This document shows, in pieces, positions 51,215 through 64,000 of a stretch of DNA of 64,000 nt. Location: positions 248,001 through 312,000 of the forward strand of contig NZ_BMUI01000001.1 in NCBI RefSeq assembly GCF_014650115.1, written 5' to 3'. The stretch comes from Streptomyces olivaceoviridis (GTDB lineage Bacteria; Actinomycetota; Actinomycetes; Streptomycetales; Streptomycetaceae). The first letter of the stretch is position 1; every line of letters starts with the position of its first letter. The notes below the pieces were generated by a model that did not search any database, was not told the DNA's origin, and saw only the letters and a list, made by a program, of their open reading frames with translations. Both the position numbers and the translations under genes were made by a program.

Positions 51215-52153
51215 ATGACCCTTCCGACCCCGCTCACCGGTGTCGTCCCGCCCGTCTGCACGCCCCTGACGCCGGAGCGCGAGGTGGACGTGCCCTCACT
51301 GCTGCGCCTGGTGGACTTCCTGGTGGAGGCCGGGGTGCACGGACTGTTCCTGCTGGGCTCGACCTCGGAGGCGGCCTTCCTGACGGACGCGCAGCGCGCG
51401 CGGGTGGTGGCGGCCGTGACCGCGCACGTGGGCGGTCAGCTGCCCGTGCTCGCCGGGGCCATCGACATGACCACCCCGCGCGTCCTGGAGCACGTCGCGG
51501 CGGTCACCTCGGCGGGCGCGGGGGCCGTCGTCGTCACCGCGCCCTTCTACGCCCGCACCCACCCGTCCGAGATCGTCCACCACTACCGCCGGATCGCCGC
51601 CGCCAGTCCGGTCCCGGTGATCGCCTACGACATCCCCGTCGCCGTGCACACCAAGCTCCCCGCCGACCTGCTGCTGGGGCTCGCCGGGGACGGCGTCCTG
51701 GCCGGGGTCAAGGACTCCAGCGGGGATCTGGCGGCCTTCCGGGAGGTGGTCGCCGGCGCCCGCACCCACCCCGGGTTCAGCGTGCTGACCGGCTCGGAGC
51801 TGATCGCCGACGCCGCGCTGGCGCTGGGCGCCGACGGGGCCGTGCCGGGCCTGGCCAACGTCGACCCGCACGGCTATGTGAGCCTCTACCGCCAGTGCCG
51901 GGCGGGCGACGCGGAGGGGGCGCGCACCGAACAGGAGCGGCTGTGCGCGCTGTTCGGGATCACCGGCGTCGGGGACCCCGCGCGGATGGGCGGCAGCTCG
52001 GCGGCGCTGGGCGCGTTCAAGGCGGCGCTGCACCTGCGCGGGATCATCGCCTGTCCGGCGACCGCGGAGCCGCAGGTACCGCTGTCCGGCGCGGAGGTCG
52101 AACAGATCGGCAAGCTGCTGGCGGCGGCGGGCCTGCTCGGCCTCGACGGCTAG
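51215..52153 (+). CDS. DapA/NanA-family aldolase, probable N-acetylneuraminate lyase
   Basis: 312-residue TIM barrel of the DHDPS/NAL family. Schiff-base Lys166 in GVKDSSGD and Tyr138 in AYDIP. The substrate loop is GSTSE (48-52), not the GTTGE of true DapA, which argues against lysine synthesis. Last gene of the importer operon and convergent, overlapping by four bases, with a secreted sialidase. This context favours cleavage of N-acetylneuraminate to ManNAc and pyruvate; another 2-keto-3-deoxy acid remains possible. Confidence 0.85.
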   Translation: MTLPTPLTGVVPPVCTPLTPEREVDVPSLLRLVDFLVEAGVHGLFLLGSTSEAAFLTDAQRARVVAAVTAHVGGQLPVLAGAIDMTTPRVLEHVAAVTSAGAGAVVVTAPFYARTHPSEIVHHYRRIAAASPVPVIAYDIPVAVHTKLPADLLLGLAGDGVLAGVKDSSGDLAAFREVVAGARTHPGFSVLTGSELIADAALALGADGAVPGLANVDPHGYVSLYRQCRAGDAEGARTEQERLCALFGITGVGDPARMGGSSAALGAFKAALHLRGIIACPATAEPQVPLSGAEVEQIGKLLAAAGLLGLDG

Positions 52154-53367
52154 GTCCTGTCGCGGACCCCGCCACCGGGCCCCGGAGCACCCAGGCGGAT
52201 TCTGCGGAACTCCAGGGACTCGTACGGGCCCCGGACGCCGGTCTCGTAGAGGACGCCGATCGTGCCGGGGGTGAGCTGGACCAGGTCGGAGTAGGCGGCC
52301 GGGTGGTCGGAGAGGGTGAGCAGCCTGCGGAAGGTGCGGCCGGCGTCCGTGCTCGCCCAGAGGGCCGGGGCGCGCCGTGCGGTCGGCACGGAGGGCGCGG
52401 AGAACAGCAGGGGCGCGCCCGGGTCGCTCGGCTGGAGGACGCTGCCCTGGACCACCGGGACGGCGTTCAGGGCGGGCTGGACGGCGTAGGGGCGGTCCAG
52501 GGTCCGGCCGCCGTCGCCGGAGTAGGTGTCGAGCCGGTTCCCGGGGGCGGTGCCGTTCTGGTCGCGGGAGCTGAAGTAGACGCGCCCGTCGGGCAGTTGG
52601 GCGGCGCTGGTCTCGTTGGCGTTGGTCACGCCGTCGTGGCCCGCGTCCACGAACCCCAGGTGCCAGGTGCGGCCGGAGTCGTCGCTGTAGAGGGCGTGTC
52701 CGCCGTAGTACCTGGCCTCCTGGCCGGTGTCCCGGGAGCCGGCGGGCGGGGCCGCGGAGTGGTCGGCGGGGATCAGCAGGCGGCCGGCGTGGGGGCCGCG
52801 GGTGAGGGCGACGGCGTGACCGGGGCCGGTGGCGTACCAGCGCCAGCCGGGCCGGGTCACCCGGGCCGTGATGTCCCGGGGGGCGGTGAAGCTGCGGCCG
52901 TCGTCCCGGCTGTGCTGCACGAAGACCCGGCGGCCCTGTTCCGGGGCGACCTCGCCGCGCATGATCCGCGCCTCCGTCACGGTCCCCGCGTTGGCGCAGG
53001 TGACCAGGACGACCGCGCCGGTGCGCGGGTCGACCACGGGCGCCGGGTTGCCCCGGGTGTGGCCCCGCCCGGCGGCCACCACGGTCAGCGGGCCCCAGGT
53101 GCAGCCGCCGTCGGCGGAGCGGCGCAGGACGACGTCGATGTCACCGGTGTCTCCCGCGCCGTCGCGCCGGCCCTCGGCGAAGGCCAGGACGGTACCGTGC
53201 CGGGTCTCCACCACGGCCGGGATGCGGTAGACGGCGTACCCGTCCCGCCCGGACACGTACGGCACCGAGGAGGCGCAGTCGGCGGGCGCCGCGTGGGCGG
53301 GCAGCCCGGCGGTGAGCGAGGCGAGGAGCGCCAGGCTGGTGAGGAGGGAGCGGCTGCGCGGGGTCAC
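52150..53367 (-). CDS. Secreted exo-alpha-sialidase (GH33-type)
   Basis: 405 residues from GTG 53367. Signal peptide ending PAHAAPADC. Neuraminidase propeller: FRIP-type motif YRIPAVVE with the catalytic Arg, DIDVVLRRS, and four Asp boxes (SADGGCTWG, SRDDGRSFT, SDDSGRTWH, STDAGRTFR); Tyr/Glu nucleophile region YSDLVQL. No carbohydrate-binding module. Would release sialic acid outside the cell for the adjacent importer and aldolase. Confidence 0.9.
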   Translation of the reverse strand: MTPRSRSLLTSLALLASLTAGLPAHAAPADCASSVPYVSGRDGYAVYRIPAVVETRHGTVLAFAEGRRDGAGDTGDIDVVLRRSADGGCTWGPLTVVAAGRGHTRGNPAPVVDPRTGAVVLVTCANAGTVTEARIMRGEVAPEQGRRVFVQHSRDDGRSFTAPRDITARVTRPGWRWYATGPGHAVALTRGPHAGRLLIPADHSAAPPAGSRDTGQEARYYGGHALYSDDSGRTWHLGFVDAGHDGVTNANETSAAQLPDGRVYFSSRDQNGTAPGNRLDTYSGDGGRTLDRPYAVQPALNAVPVVQGSVLQPSDPGAPLLFSAPSVPTARRAPALWASTDAGRTFRRLLTLSDHPAAYSDLVQLTPGTIGVLYETGVRGPYESLEFRRIRLGAPGPGGGVRDRT

Positions 53368-53431
53368 GCCCTGATGCTCCCCACGATCACCGGGACGGCC
53401 TTACTCCGTCCGGGTGATCAGGACGGGCGGT

Positions 53432-53515
53432 CGGGACGCGTGGCCGGGACGGGTGGTCGTCGGGACGCGTGGCCGGGACGGGTGGTCGTCGGGACGCGTG
53501 GCCGGGACAGGCGGT
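53432..53515. repeat. 29-bp tandem repeat, 2.9 copies
   Basis: A 29-base unit starting CGGGACGCGTGGCCGGGAC repeats at 53432, 53461 and 53490; the first two copies are identical and the third differs late. Diverged fragments (GGACGGGCGGT, CGGGACGGGTGGTC) flank it. It lies in the short gap upstream of the sialidase start, so copy number could affect its promoter. Confidence 0.88.
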
Positions 53516-53527
53516 CGGGACGGGTGG

Positions 53528-54223
53528 TCAGGACGGGGTCCGGGCCGCGGCCAGCAGCCGGGTCACGTCGTCGGAGCAGATGGTGAGGGCCGCTCCGACG
53601 GTGGCGAGGGCGTCGCGTTCGGCGGGCGTGTAGGGGCCGTCGGCGAGGGCGATGCGGGCGGCCTGGAGCAGCAGGGACTCGCGTCCGGCCGGGGCCAGGT
53701 GCGGGGCGAGCGGGTCCAGGGACTCGTGCAGCTCTATGGTCAGCCCGGCCCCGCACGGCTGCTCGAAGTACCGGCCGGTGTCGGCGGCGAGGGCGTCGAC
53801 CAGGGCGGCCAGCTGGTCCTCGGTGCACTCGGCGAAGCCGGCCGCGCGGACCGTCGCGGCGGCCGTCTCCAGGGCCGTGCGGGAAGAGGTGCCGCCCGCG
53901 GCGAGCACGGCGAGGGCGACGGTGTGCACGGCGTCACGGAGCATCACGGAGAACCGGCGGGTGGTGGGGTGGTCCAGCACCTCGGTGCCGAAGTGGTGCC
54001 CGCAGGCCGCGCACTCCACGACCGGTCCGGCCGTCCCGCGCGGCAGCACGGGCACGCCGAGCAGGGTGAGCCGGCGTCGTCCGGTGAGCCGCTGGTAGTT
54101 GCGGTCGCCGCCGCAGCCCGGGCAGAAGAACTCGCCGTCCCCCACGGGTGTCCATGCGGTGCGGGTGCCCAGGATGCGCGCAGCCCTGGCGGCACGGTCG
54201 TCTCGTCCCCGTACTGGCAGCAC
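53528..54223 (-). CDS. TerB-like protein with N-terminal zinc ribbon
   Basis: 231 residues from GTG 54223 (GGAGG eight bases upstream). Residues about 28-75 carry CPGCGG and CAACGHHF, a four-cysteine zinc ribbon. The rest is helical with TerB/DjlA-like features (LLQAARIALADGPYTPAERDALATVGAAL). TerB proteins are linked to tellurite or membrane stress, but the precise role is unknown. Same strand as leuA, downstream of it. Confidence 0.82.
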   Translation of the reverse strand: MLPVRGRDDRAARAARILGTRTAWTPVGDGEFFCPGCGGDRNYQRLTGRRRLTLLGVPVLPRGTAGPVVECAACGHHFGTEVLDHPTTRRFSVMLRDAVHTVALAVLAAGGTSSRTALETAAATVRAAGFAECTEDQLAALVDALAADTGRYFEQPCGAGLTIELHESLDPLAPHLAPAGRESLLLQAARIALADGPYTPAERDALATVGAALTICSDDVTRLLAAARTPS

Positions 54224-54353
54224 GTCGCACCTCCGTAACCGCACGGCAACATCGCCGCGCTGGCGTGATGTTAGCCACATCACCGAGGTGGAGTCAGTAC
54301 CCCGTAAGAGACCTTTCTGTGACCTGGGGGGCACGTTGGCCGGAAACGAACGA

Positions 54354-54384
54354 TCCCCGCCCACCGGTGCATGGCGGGCGGGGA
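54354..54384 (-). terminator. Possible terminator of leuA
   Basis: TCCCCGCCC (54354-54362) and GGGCGGGGA (54376-54384) form a nine-pair stem around 13 bases, in the gap between leuA and the TerB-like gene. No U-tract. Confidence 0.4.
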
Positions 54385-54501
54385 CCTGGGAACGCCGGGC
54401 GGGACAGCGTCCGGAAGGGGCGCGGGGAACGGCGCGACCGGCCACGACGGCGCCGCGCCCGCCCGACGGCCGATGCCCCCGGTCCGCTGCCCGGCGGAGC
54501 G

Positions 54502-56312
<1,811 letters not shown>

Positions 56313-56360
56313 CTACAGGCCCTCGCCGCGGCAGCTAAGAAGAAGCAGCCAGAAACGCAT
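56313..56360 (-). CDS. leuA leader peptide MRFWLLLLSCRGEGL
   Basis: A 15-codon reading frame with four Leu codons in a row (CTG CTT CTT CTT) and a fifth at the end. CTT is rare in this genome, so ribosome stalling would report charged leucyl-tRNA. GCGGAGC precedes the ATG. It lies upstream of leuA on the same strand, the classic arrangement for ribosome-mediated attenuation. Confidence 0.88.
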   Translation of the reverse strand: MRFWLLLLSCRGEGL

Positions 56361-56534
56361 GATGCTCCGCAGCCTAGCCGAGCCGTTCCGGGTGCGCGGG
56401 CCTGTCCCAGTATGCGGGACCGCACGGCAAAAGGGGACAAAAAGTGCGCTGCACCACATCGCTCTACCACACGGTCACGATCTGTCGCGTGCGGTGTCCC
56501 GGTATTTCACCAATCATGGTGGCAGGTAGTGACA

Positions 56535-56544
56535 GTGACGTCAC
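56535..56544. promoter_or_regulatory. Palindrome GTGACGTCAC before the metalloprotease gene
   Basis: Perfect ten-base dyad 20 bases upstream of the ATG at 56564, within GACAGTGACGTCACACAG. Possible operator; no regulator identified. Confidence 0.4.
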
Positions 56545-56563
56545 ACAGTGCAATGGTGCGGAC

Positions 56564-57634
56564 ATGACGACCACCGGGGGCTTCCAGCCCGTCTTCTGCA
56601 CGATCGTGCCGCCGCACGTCCTCGACAGGCTCGCCCGCAACGAGGACCCCGCGCTCTCCGGCCCGGCCCGCCGGTCCCTGGAGCACGACGCCTACCAGCG
56701 CACCAAGCGCCGCCTGACCACGGTGATCGGTGCCGCCATCGCCGCCCCGCCCGCGGGCGCCGCCGCCGACAAGCCGCACCGCACCGTCTACGACGCCGGG
56801 CACACCCAGGACCTGCCCGGCACCAAGGTCCGCGAGGAGGGCTCCGAGCCCGGCTCCGACGCCACGGTCAACCGCGCCTACGCGGGCCTCGGCGCCACCT
56901 TCGAGCTGTACCTCAAGGTCTACGGCCGGCACTCCATCGACGACGGCGGGATGCCGCTCGACGCCACCGTGCACTTCGGCGAGAACTACGACAACGCCTT
57001 CTGGAACGGCGAGCAGATGGTGTTCGGCGACGGCGACAACGAGATCTTCCTCGACTTCACCATCCCGGTCGACGTCATCGGGCACGAACTGACCCACGGC
57101 GTCACCCAGCACACCGCGAACCTGGAGTACTACGGCCAGTCGGGCGCCCTGAACGAGTCGGTCTCGGACGTCTTCGGCTCGCTGATCAAGCAGTACACCC
57201 TCGGCCAGACCGCCGCCGAGGCCGACTGGCTGATCGGCGCGGGGCTCCTCGCGCCGCGCGTCACCGGCACCGCCCTGCGCTCGATGAAGGCCCCGGGCAC
57301 CGCGTACGACGACGACGTCCTCGGCAAGGACCCGCAGCCGGCGAAGATGGAGGACTACGTCCGCACCGGCCGCGACAACGGCGGCGTGCACATCAACTCC
57401 GGCATCCCCAACCACGCCTTCTACCTGGCCGCCACCGCCCTCGGCGGCTACGCCTGGGAGAAGGCCGGGCAGATCTGGTACGACGTGCTGACCGGCGGCG
57501 AGCTGAAGGACGACGCCCTCTTCGCCGACTTCGCCACGCTGACGGTGAAGGCGGCCCGGGAGCGGTACGGCGCCGGGGACGAACTCCAGGCCGTGCAGAA
57601 GGCGTGGGAACAGGTCGGGGTGCGGACGCTGTAG
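56564..57634 (+). CDS. M4 family metallopeptidase (protealysin-like)
   Basis: 356 residues. Zinc motif HELTH (174-178), third ligand Glu in NESVSDVFG, catalytic His in HINSGIPNHAFYLAA. Short protealysin-type prosegment at the N-terminus with PPHVLDRLARN (family PPxxL motif) instead of the long FTP propeptide of thermolysin, and no signal peptide, so it may stay in the cytoplasm or leave by a non-Sec route. The next gene encodes its likely inhibitor. Confidence 0.94.
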   Translation: MTTTGGFQPVFCTIVPPHVLDRLARNEDPALSGPARRSLEHDAYQRTKRRLTTVIGAAIAAPPAGAAADKPHRTVYDAGHTQDLPGTKVREEGSEPGSDATVNRAYAGLGATFELYLKVYGRHSIDDGGMPLDATVHFGENYDNAFWNGEQMVFGDGDNEIFLDFTIPVDVIGHELTHGVTQHTANLEYYGQSGALNESVSDVFGSLIKQYTLGQTAAEADWLIGAGLLAPRVTGTALRSMKAPGTAYDDDVLGKDPQPAKMEDYVRTGRDNGGVHINSGIPNHAFYLAATALGGYAWEKAGQIWYDVLTGGELKDDALFADFATLTVKAARERYGAGDELQAVQKAWEQVGVRTL

Positions 57635-57655
57635 TTCCGTACTACACAGAGACCC

Positions 57656-57922
57656 ATGCGTATTCGAGTGCGGCGCACGGGCGGTTTCGCGGGCATCGAG
57701 CGTCGGGCCGAGGTGGACACCTCGGGCCGGCCCGACGCCCACGAGTGGCAGTCCCTGGCCGAACGCGCCCTCGCGTCCGGCCGGGGCACGCCTCCGGCGG
57801 GGGTCCCGGACGGCTTCAGCTACGAGATCACGGTGGACGGCCACACGGTGTACGCGGCGGACCCCCGGCTGACCGAGGCACAGCGGGAGCTGGTCTCCCG
57901 GGTGCTGAAGGAGGGCGCGTAA
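57656..57922 (+). CDS. Emfourin-type protealysin inhibitor
   Basis: 88 residues: RIRVRRTGGFAGIERRAEVDTS, FSYEITVDGHTVYAADPRLTEAQRELVSRVL (parts). Matches the emfourin family, small proteins encoded beside protealysin-like M4 peptidases that block them tightly. It starts 21 bases after the protease stop, so inhibitor and enzyme are made together. Confidence 0.88.
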   Translation: MRIRVRRTGGFAGIERRAEVDTSGRPDAHEWQSLAERALASGRGTPPAGVPDGFSYEITVDGHTVYAADPRLTEAQRELVSRVLKEGA

Positions 57923-57943
57923 CGGCCGCTCGGCGCACGGGCG

Positions 57944-57979
57944 TTGACTTCCGTCACCGCCGGTACGGATGATCCGGCC
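57944..57979 (+). promoter_or_regulatory. Leaderless promoter of the GH1 gene
   Basis: -35 TTGACT (57944-57949), 18-base spacer, -10 GATGAT (57968-57973); the start point is predicted at ATG 57980. Same geometry as the tetR and MFS promoters in this window. Confidence 0.55.
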
Positions 57980-59302
57980 ATGGCGACTGACGCAGGCAAG
58001 GCGATGCCCCGGTTCCCGCCCGGCTTCCTGTGGGGGGTGTCGACCTCCGCCCACCAGATCGAGGGCGCGGCCGAGGAGCGGGAGCCGTCCGTCTGGGACG
58101 TGTTCACGGCCGGGCCAGGGCGGGTGAAGGACGGCTCGACGGCGGCGGTGGCCTGCGACCACTACCACCGCTACCGCCAGGACGTGGCCCTCCTCGCCGG
58201 TCTCGGCGTCGGCGCCTACCGCTTCTCGGTCTCCTGGCCCCGGGTGAACTCCCCCGGCGGCGCGGACTTCTACGACCGCCTGGTGGACGAGCTGTGCGCG
58301 GCCGGCGTGCGGCCGGTCCCGACCCTCTTCCACTGGGACCTGCCGGCGGACCTGGACTGGCTGGACCGGGACACGGCGGCCCGGTTCGCCGACCACGTGT
58401 CGGTGGTGGCGGACCGGCTCGGCGACCGGGTGCGGACGTGGATCACCCTCAACGAGCCCGCCGAACACACCCTCCTGGGGCACGCGATCGGCGCCCACGC
58501 CCCGGGCCGGCGGCTGCTCTTCGACGCCCTCCCGGTCGCCCACCACCAGCTCCTCGCCCACGGCCTCGCGGTACGGGCCCTGCGCGCGGCCGGCGCCACG
58601 GACATCGGCATCGCCAACTCCCACGGCCCGACCTGGCCCGCCTCCCGGGAACCGGCGGACCTGGAGGCGGCCGGCTTCTACGACCTGCTGCTCAACCGGC
58701 TGTTCGCCGAGCCGGTCCTCCTGGGCGCGTACCCCGAGGGCATGGGCGAGCTGATGCCGGGGGACGTCGAGGCCGACCTCAAGGTGATCGCCGAGCCGGT
58801 CGACTGGTACGGCGTCAACTACTACGCCCCGACGCGGGTGGGCGCCCCGCAGGGCAGCGACACCGAGTTCGGCGGGCTGACGGTGCCGGCCGGACTCCCC
58901 TTCTCCGTGCGGGAGATCGAGGGCCGGCCGGTGACCGACTTCGGCTGGCCGGTCGTACCGGAAGGGCTGACGGAACTGCTCACCGGGTTCCGTGAGCGCT
59001 ACGGCGACCGGCTCCCGCCCGTCGTCATCACCGAGAACGGCTGCTCCTACGAGGGCGTCGACGACCAGGACCGCATCGCCTACCTGGACGCCCACGTCCG
59101 GGCCCTGCACCGGGCGATCGAGGCCGGCGTCGACGTGCGCGGCTATTTCGTGTGGTCCCTCATGGACAACTTCGAGTGGGCCGAGGGCTACGCCCGCCGG
59201 TTCGGCCTGGTGCACGTGGACTTCGAGACGCTGGAGCGCACGCCCAAGGCCTCCTACCACTGGTTCCGGGAACTGCTGCGGGCCCAGAGCCCGTCCTCAT
59301 AG
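57980..59302 (+). CDS. GH1 family beta-glucosidase
   Basis: 440 residues. Acid/base Glu159 in TLNEPAEH, nucleophile Glu352 in VVITENGCSYE, N-terminal FPPGFLWGVSTSAHQIEGA, and aglycone Trp region SLMDNFEWAEGY. No signal peptide: cytosolic hydrolysis of imported beta-glucosides or related glycosides. ATG 57980 matches the predicted transcription start. Ends overlapping the convergent epimerase gene by six bases. Confidence 0.95.
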   Translation: MATDAGKAMPRFPPGFLWGVSTSAHQIEGAAEEREPSVWDVFTAGPGRVKDGSTAAVACDHYHRYRQDVALLAGLGVGAYRFSVSWPRVNSPGGADFYDRLVDELCAAGVRPVPTLFHWDLPADLDWLDRDTAARFADHVSVVADRLGDRVRTWITLNEPAEHTLLGHAIGAHAPGRRLLFDALPVAHHQLLAHGLAVRALRAAGATDIGIANSHGPTWPASREPADLEAAGFYDLLLNRLFAEPVLLGAYPEGMGELMPGDVEADLKVIAEPVDWYGVNYYAPTRVGAPQGSDTEFGGLTVPAGLPFSVREIEGRPVTDFGWPVVPEGLTELLTGFRERYGDRLPPVVITENGCSYEGVDDQDRIAYLDAHVRALHRAIEAGVDVRGYFVWSLMDNFEWAEGYARRFGLVHVDFETLERTPKASYHWFRELLRAQSPSS

Positions 59303-60142
59303 GGCTCCGGCGTCCCGCGCGGCCCACAGGGTCGGGAAGTAGGGCCGGTAGCCCAGCTCGCGGCGGATGCGGTCGGTGGAGGCGATGCCGTACCAGGGGT
59401 CGGGGTCGGGTCCGTCCGCCGGCGGTTCCGCGCCCAGGAGCTGGTGGATCTCCAGCACGGTGACCGGGGCGTCGTCGGCGATGTTGTAGACGCGGCCGTC
59501 GGCGCCGGGGGCGTGCAGCAGGCGCAGCAGGCCCTGGGCGGTGTCGGCGACGTGCACCAGGTGCTGCCGCTTGGTGGCCGGCTGGGTCGCGGTCCAGCGG
59601 GTGATGCCCGGCAGGTGCGGGTCGCCCTCGCCGTAGACGAAGCCGAGGCGGCCGATCCGGACGTCCAGCCCGTCCAGCGCCAGCAGCCCCCGCTCGGCCT
59701 CCAGCTTGGACTCCGGGTACGTCATCCACATCGGGCCGCCGGGCACGGTGGGGTCGTCCTCGACGTGCGGCCGGCCGCGGCCGGTGCCGTACACCAGGAT
59801 GGTGCTGGCCTGGACGAACCGCCGTACCCCACAGGCGACGGCCGCCCGGCCCAGCTCCACCGCGGCATCGCGGTTGACGGCCCGTATCTCCTCGTCCGGC
59901 ACGCCCCGGAAGGAGGCCGCGATGTTCACGACGGCGTCCGCTCCGGTGAGCGCCTTGCCGAGGACGTCGGTGTCGCGCAGGTCGCCGACGACGACCTCGG
60001 CGCCGCGCTCGGCGAGGGCGGCGGCGCGGGTCTCGTCGCGGACGATCACCCGCACCCGTTCGCCGGGCCGGGCCTGGGCGAGCAGGCGGGGGACGAACCC
60101 GCGGCCCACCTGTCCGGTGGCGCCGGTGACCAGGGTCAGCAT
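59297..60142 (-). CDS. NAD-dependent epimerase/dehydratase family protein
   Basis: 281 residues, extended SDR: TLVTGATGQVGRGFVPRLL, DLRDTDVL, AASFRGVPDEEI, a YxxxK-type site TYPESKLEAERG, and C-terminal LGYRPYFPTLW. Substrate unknown (nucleotide sugar or other). Divergent from an MmyB-type regulator, which probably controls it. Confidence 0.9.
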   Translation of the reverse strand: MLTLVTGATGQVGRGFVPRLLAQARPGERVRVIVRDETRAAALAERGAEVVVGDLRDTDVLGKALTGADAVVNIAASFRGVPDEEIRAVNRDAAVELGRAAVACGVRRFVQASTILVYGTGRGRPHVEDDPTVPGGPMWMTYPESKLEAERGLLALDGLDVRIGRLGFVYGEGDPHLPGITRWTATQPATKRQHLVHVADTAQGLLRLLHAPGADGRVYNIADDAPVTVLEIHQLLGAEPPADGPDPDPWYGIASTDRIRRELGYRPYFPTLWAARDAGAL

Positions 60143-60277
60143 GGCGGTACTCCTTCTCGATCGTGTCTCGTTCGGTGCGCCCAGCCTCGGCGGCGGGCGG
60201 CGCCGACGAAAGAGACCTCCTGATCGGGGGATCGACAGTCCCTGGATAAGCCGGCCGGTCTGCCGCAGCCTGGAGGG

Positions 60278-61128
60278 GTGAACCGAGCCGAACTCGCCGA
60301 CTTCCTGCGCCGTGGCCGCGCCCGACTGGAACCGTCCGACGTGGGCCTGGCGCCCGGAGCCCGCCGCCGCACACCCGGGCTGCGCCGGGAGGAGGTGGCG
60401 GCGCTGGCCGGGATGTCGGTGGACTACTACACACGCCTGGAGCAGTCCCGGGGTCCCCGCCCGTCCCGGCAGATGCTCACGGCGCTGGCGCGGGCGCTGC
60501 GGCTGGCCGACGACGCACGCGACCACCTGTTCCACCTGGTGGGCGAGGAGCCGCCGCGCCGGGACGTGGCCTCGGCCCATGTCCGGCCGGGGCTGCTGCT
60601 GGTCCTGGACCGGCTGTACGACTCACCGGCGCAGGTGGTCACGGACCTCGGCACGGTGCTGGCGCAGAACGCGCTGGCCAAGGCGCTGGTCGGGGACGTG
60701 CTCGCCGGCCCGCCGCCCGAGCGGAATCTCACCCGCCGCTTCTTCCTGGACCCCACGGCTCGCGCGCTCTTCCCGCCGGAGGACCTTCCGGCACACGCCC
60801 GGGACCACGTGGCCGCCCTCCGGGCGGTGGCCGCGGCCCGCCCCGACGACCCGGAACCGGCCGCCCTGGTGGCCGAACTCCGTGCGAAGAGCGAGGAGTT
60901 CGCCCGGCTCTGGGAGGAGCACGAGGTGTCCCTGCGCCGCCCGGGGACGAAGCGCTTCCTGCACCCGGTGGTGGGCCTGCTGGAACTGGACTGCGAGGTC
61001 CTGCTGAGCCACCAGAGCCACCATCACCTCATCATCCACACGGCCCGGCCCGGCACCGAGTCCCGCGAGAGGCTGGAGCTGCTGCGGGTGGTGGGCACGC
61101 AGGACATGACCCCGACGGAGGCCGTCGG

Positions 61129-61132
<4 letters not shown>
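60278..61132 (+). CDS. XRE family regulator with MmyB-like sensor domain
   Basis: 284 residues. XRE HTH with DVGLAPGARRRTPGLRREEVAALAGMSVDYYTRLEQ (parts) and an MmyB domain (HVRPGLLLVLDRLYDSPAQVV, LGTVLAQNALAKALVG, ELDCEVLLSHQSHHHLIIH). Divergent from the epimerase gene, a common regulator/target layout for this family. GTG 60278 lies very close to GGAGGG, so the start is slightly uncertain. Ends overlapping convergent era by four bases. Confidence 0.9.

Positions 61133-64000
<2,868 letters not shown>

Noticed and set aside
51215..52153. dapA for lysine biosynthesis
   Set aside because: The substrate loop is GSTSE rather than GTTGE, and the gene is embedded with an importer and sialidase.
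53432..53515. CRISPR or integron-type repeats
   Set aside because: Direct head-to-tail 29-base copies with no spacers.

Overview
The window reads as high-GC actinobacterial chromosome, almost certainly Streptomyces. Evidence: very GC-rich codon third positions, GTG starts, several leaderless promoters, Tat/lipobox lipoproteins, MmyB-type XRE regulators, and a housekeeping backbone (nirBD, ppdK, dusB, chitinase, glyS, zinc ABC transporter plus zur, uppS, recO, leuA, M4 protease, era) in an order I recall from Streptomyces chromosomes. No tRNA, rRNA, CRISPR array or intact insertion sequence was found.

Layout. 1-3344: assimilatory nitrite reductase (end of a FAD oxidoreductase, nirB, nirD). 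3367-5899: quinone-oxidoreductase-like gene, TetR repressor and SDR dehydrogenase, tied together by two copies of one inverted operator. 5913-8885: sugar ABC importer without its own ATPase. 8970-10376: a predicted Mrr-like nuclease fused to WD40 repeats. 10580-18544: pyruvate phosphate dikinase, then a ROK regulator divergent from a two-gene glycoside hydrolase/debranching operon. 18708-27037: membrane sulfatase-fold protein, dusB, two MFS exporters, an MmyB-type regulator, and a GH18 chitinase with a double DasR-type promoter site. 27106-34806: glyS, zinc uptake operon with Zur box, zur, a MINPP-like histidine phosphatase, uppS and recO.

34882-43546 is an accessory island between recO and the leuA side. 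It carries a gamma-butyrolactone-type signalling locus: an AfsA/ScbA-family synthase divergent from a ScbR-like receptor, an NmrA-like reductase coupled to the receptor, a frameshifted SDR, and a second receptor-like TetR. Also present are a HAD phosphatase coupled to a C-terminally truncated AMP-ligase, a metallo-beta-lactamase-fold hydrolase (lactonase candidate) and a broken XRE regulator. It includes a 98-bp compound tandem repeat and an AT-rich promoter region. Several members are damaged, so this looks like a partly decaying signal make-and-break module.

43669-45372: a protein lacking the P-loop of its apparent family and a luciferase-like oxidoreductase. 45618-53367: a peptide-type ABC importer (with a permease-ATPase fusion), a DapA/NanA-type aldolase and a convergent secreted sialidase; together they suggest sialic acid scavenging. 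53528-59302: TerB-like protein, leuA with a four-leucine leader peptide, an M4 metalloprotease with its emfourin-type inhibitor, and a GH1 glycosidase. 59297-63905: epimerase and MmyB regulator, era, and an amtB-glnK pair in which the first pore histidine of AmtB is replaced by glutamate.
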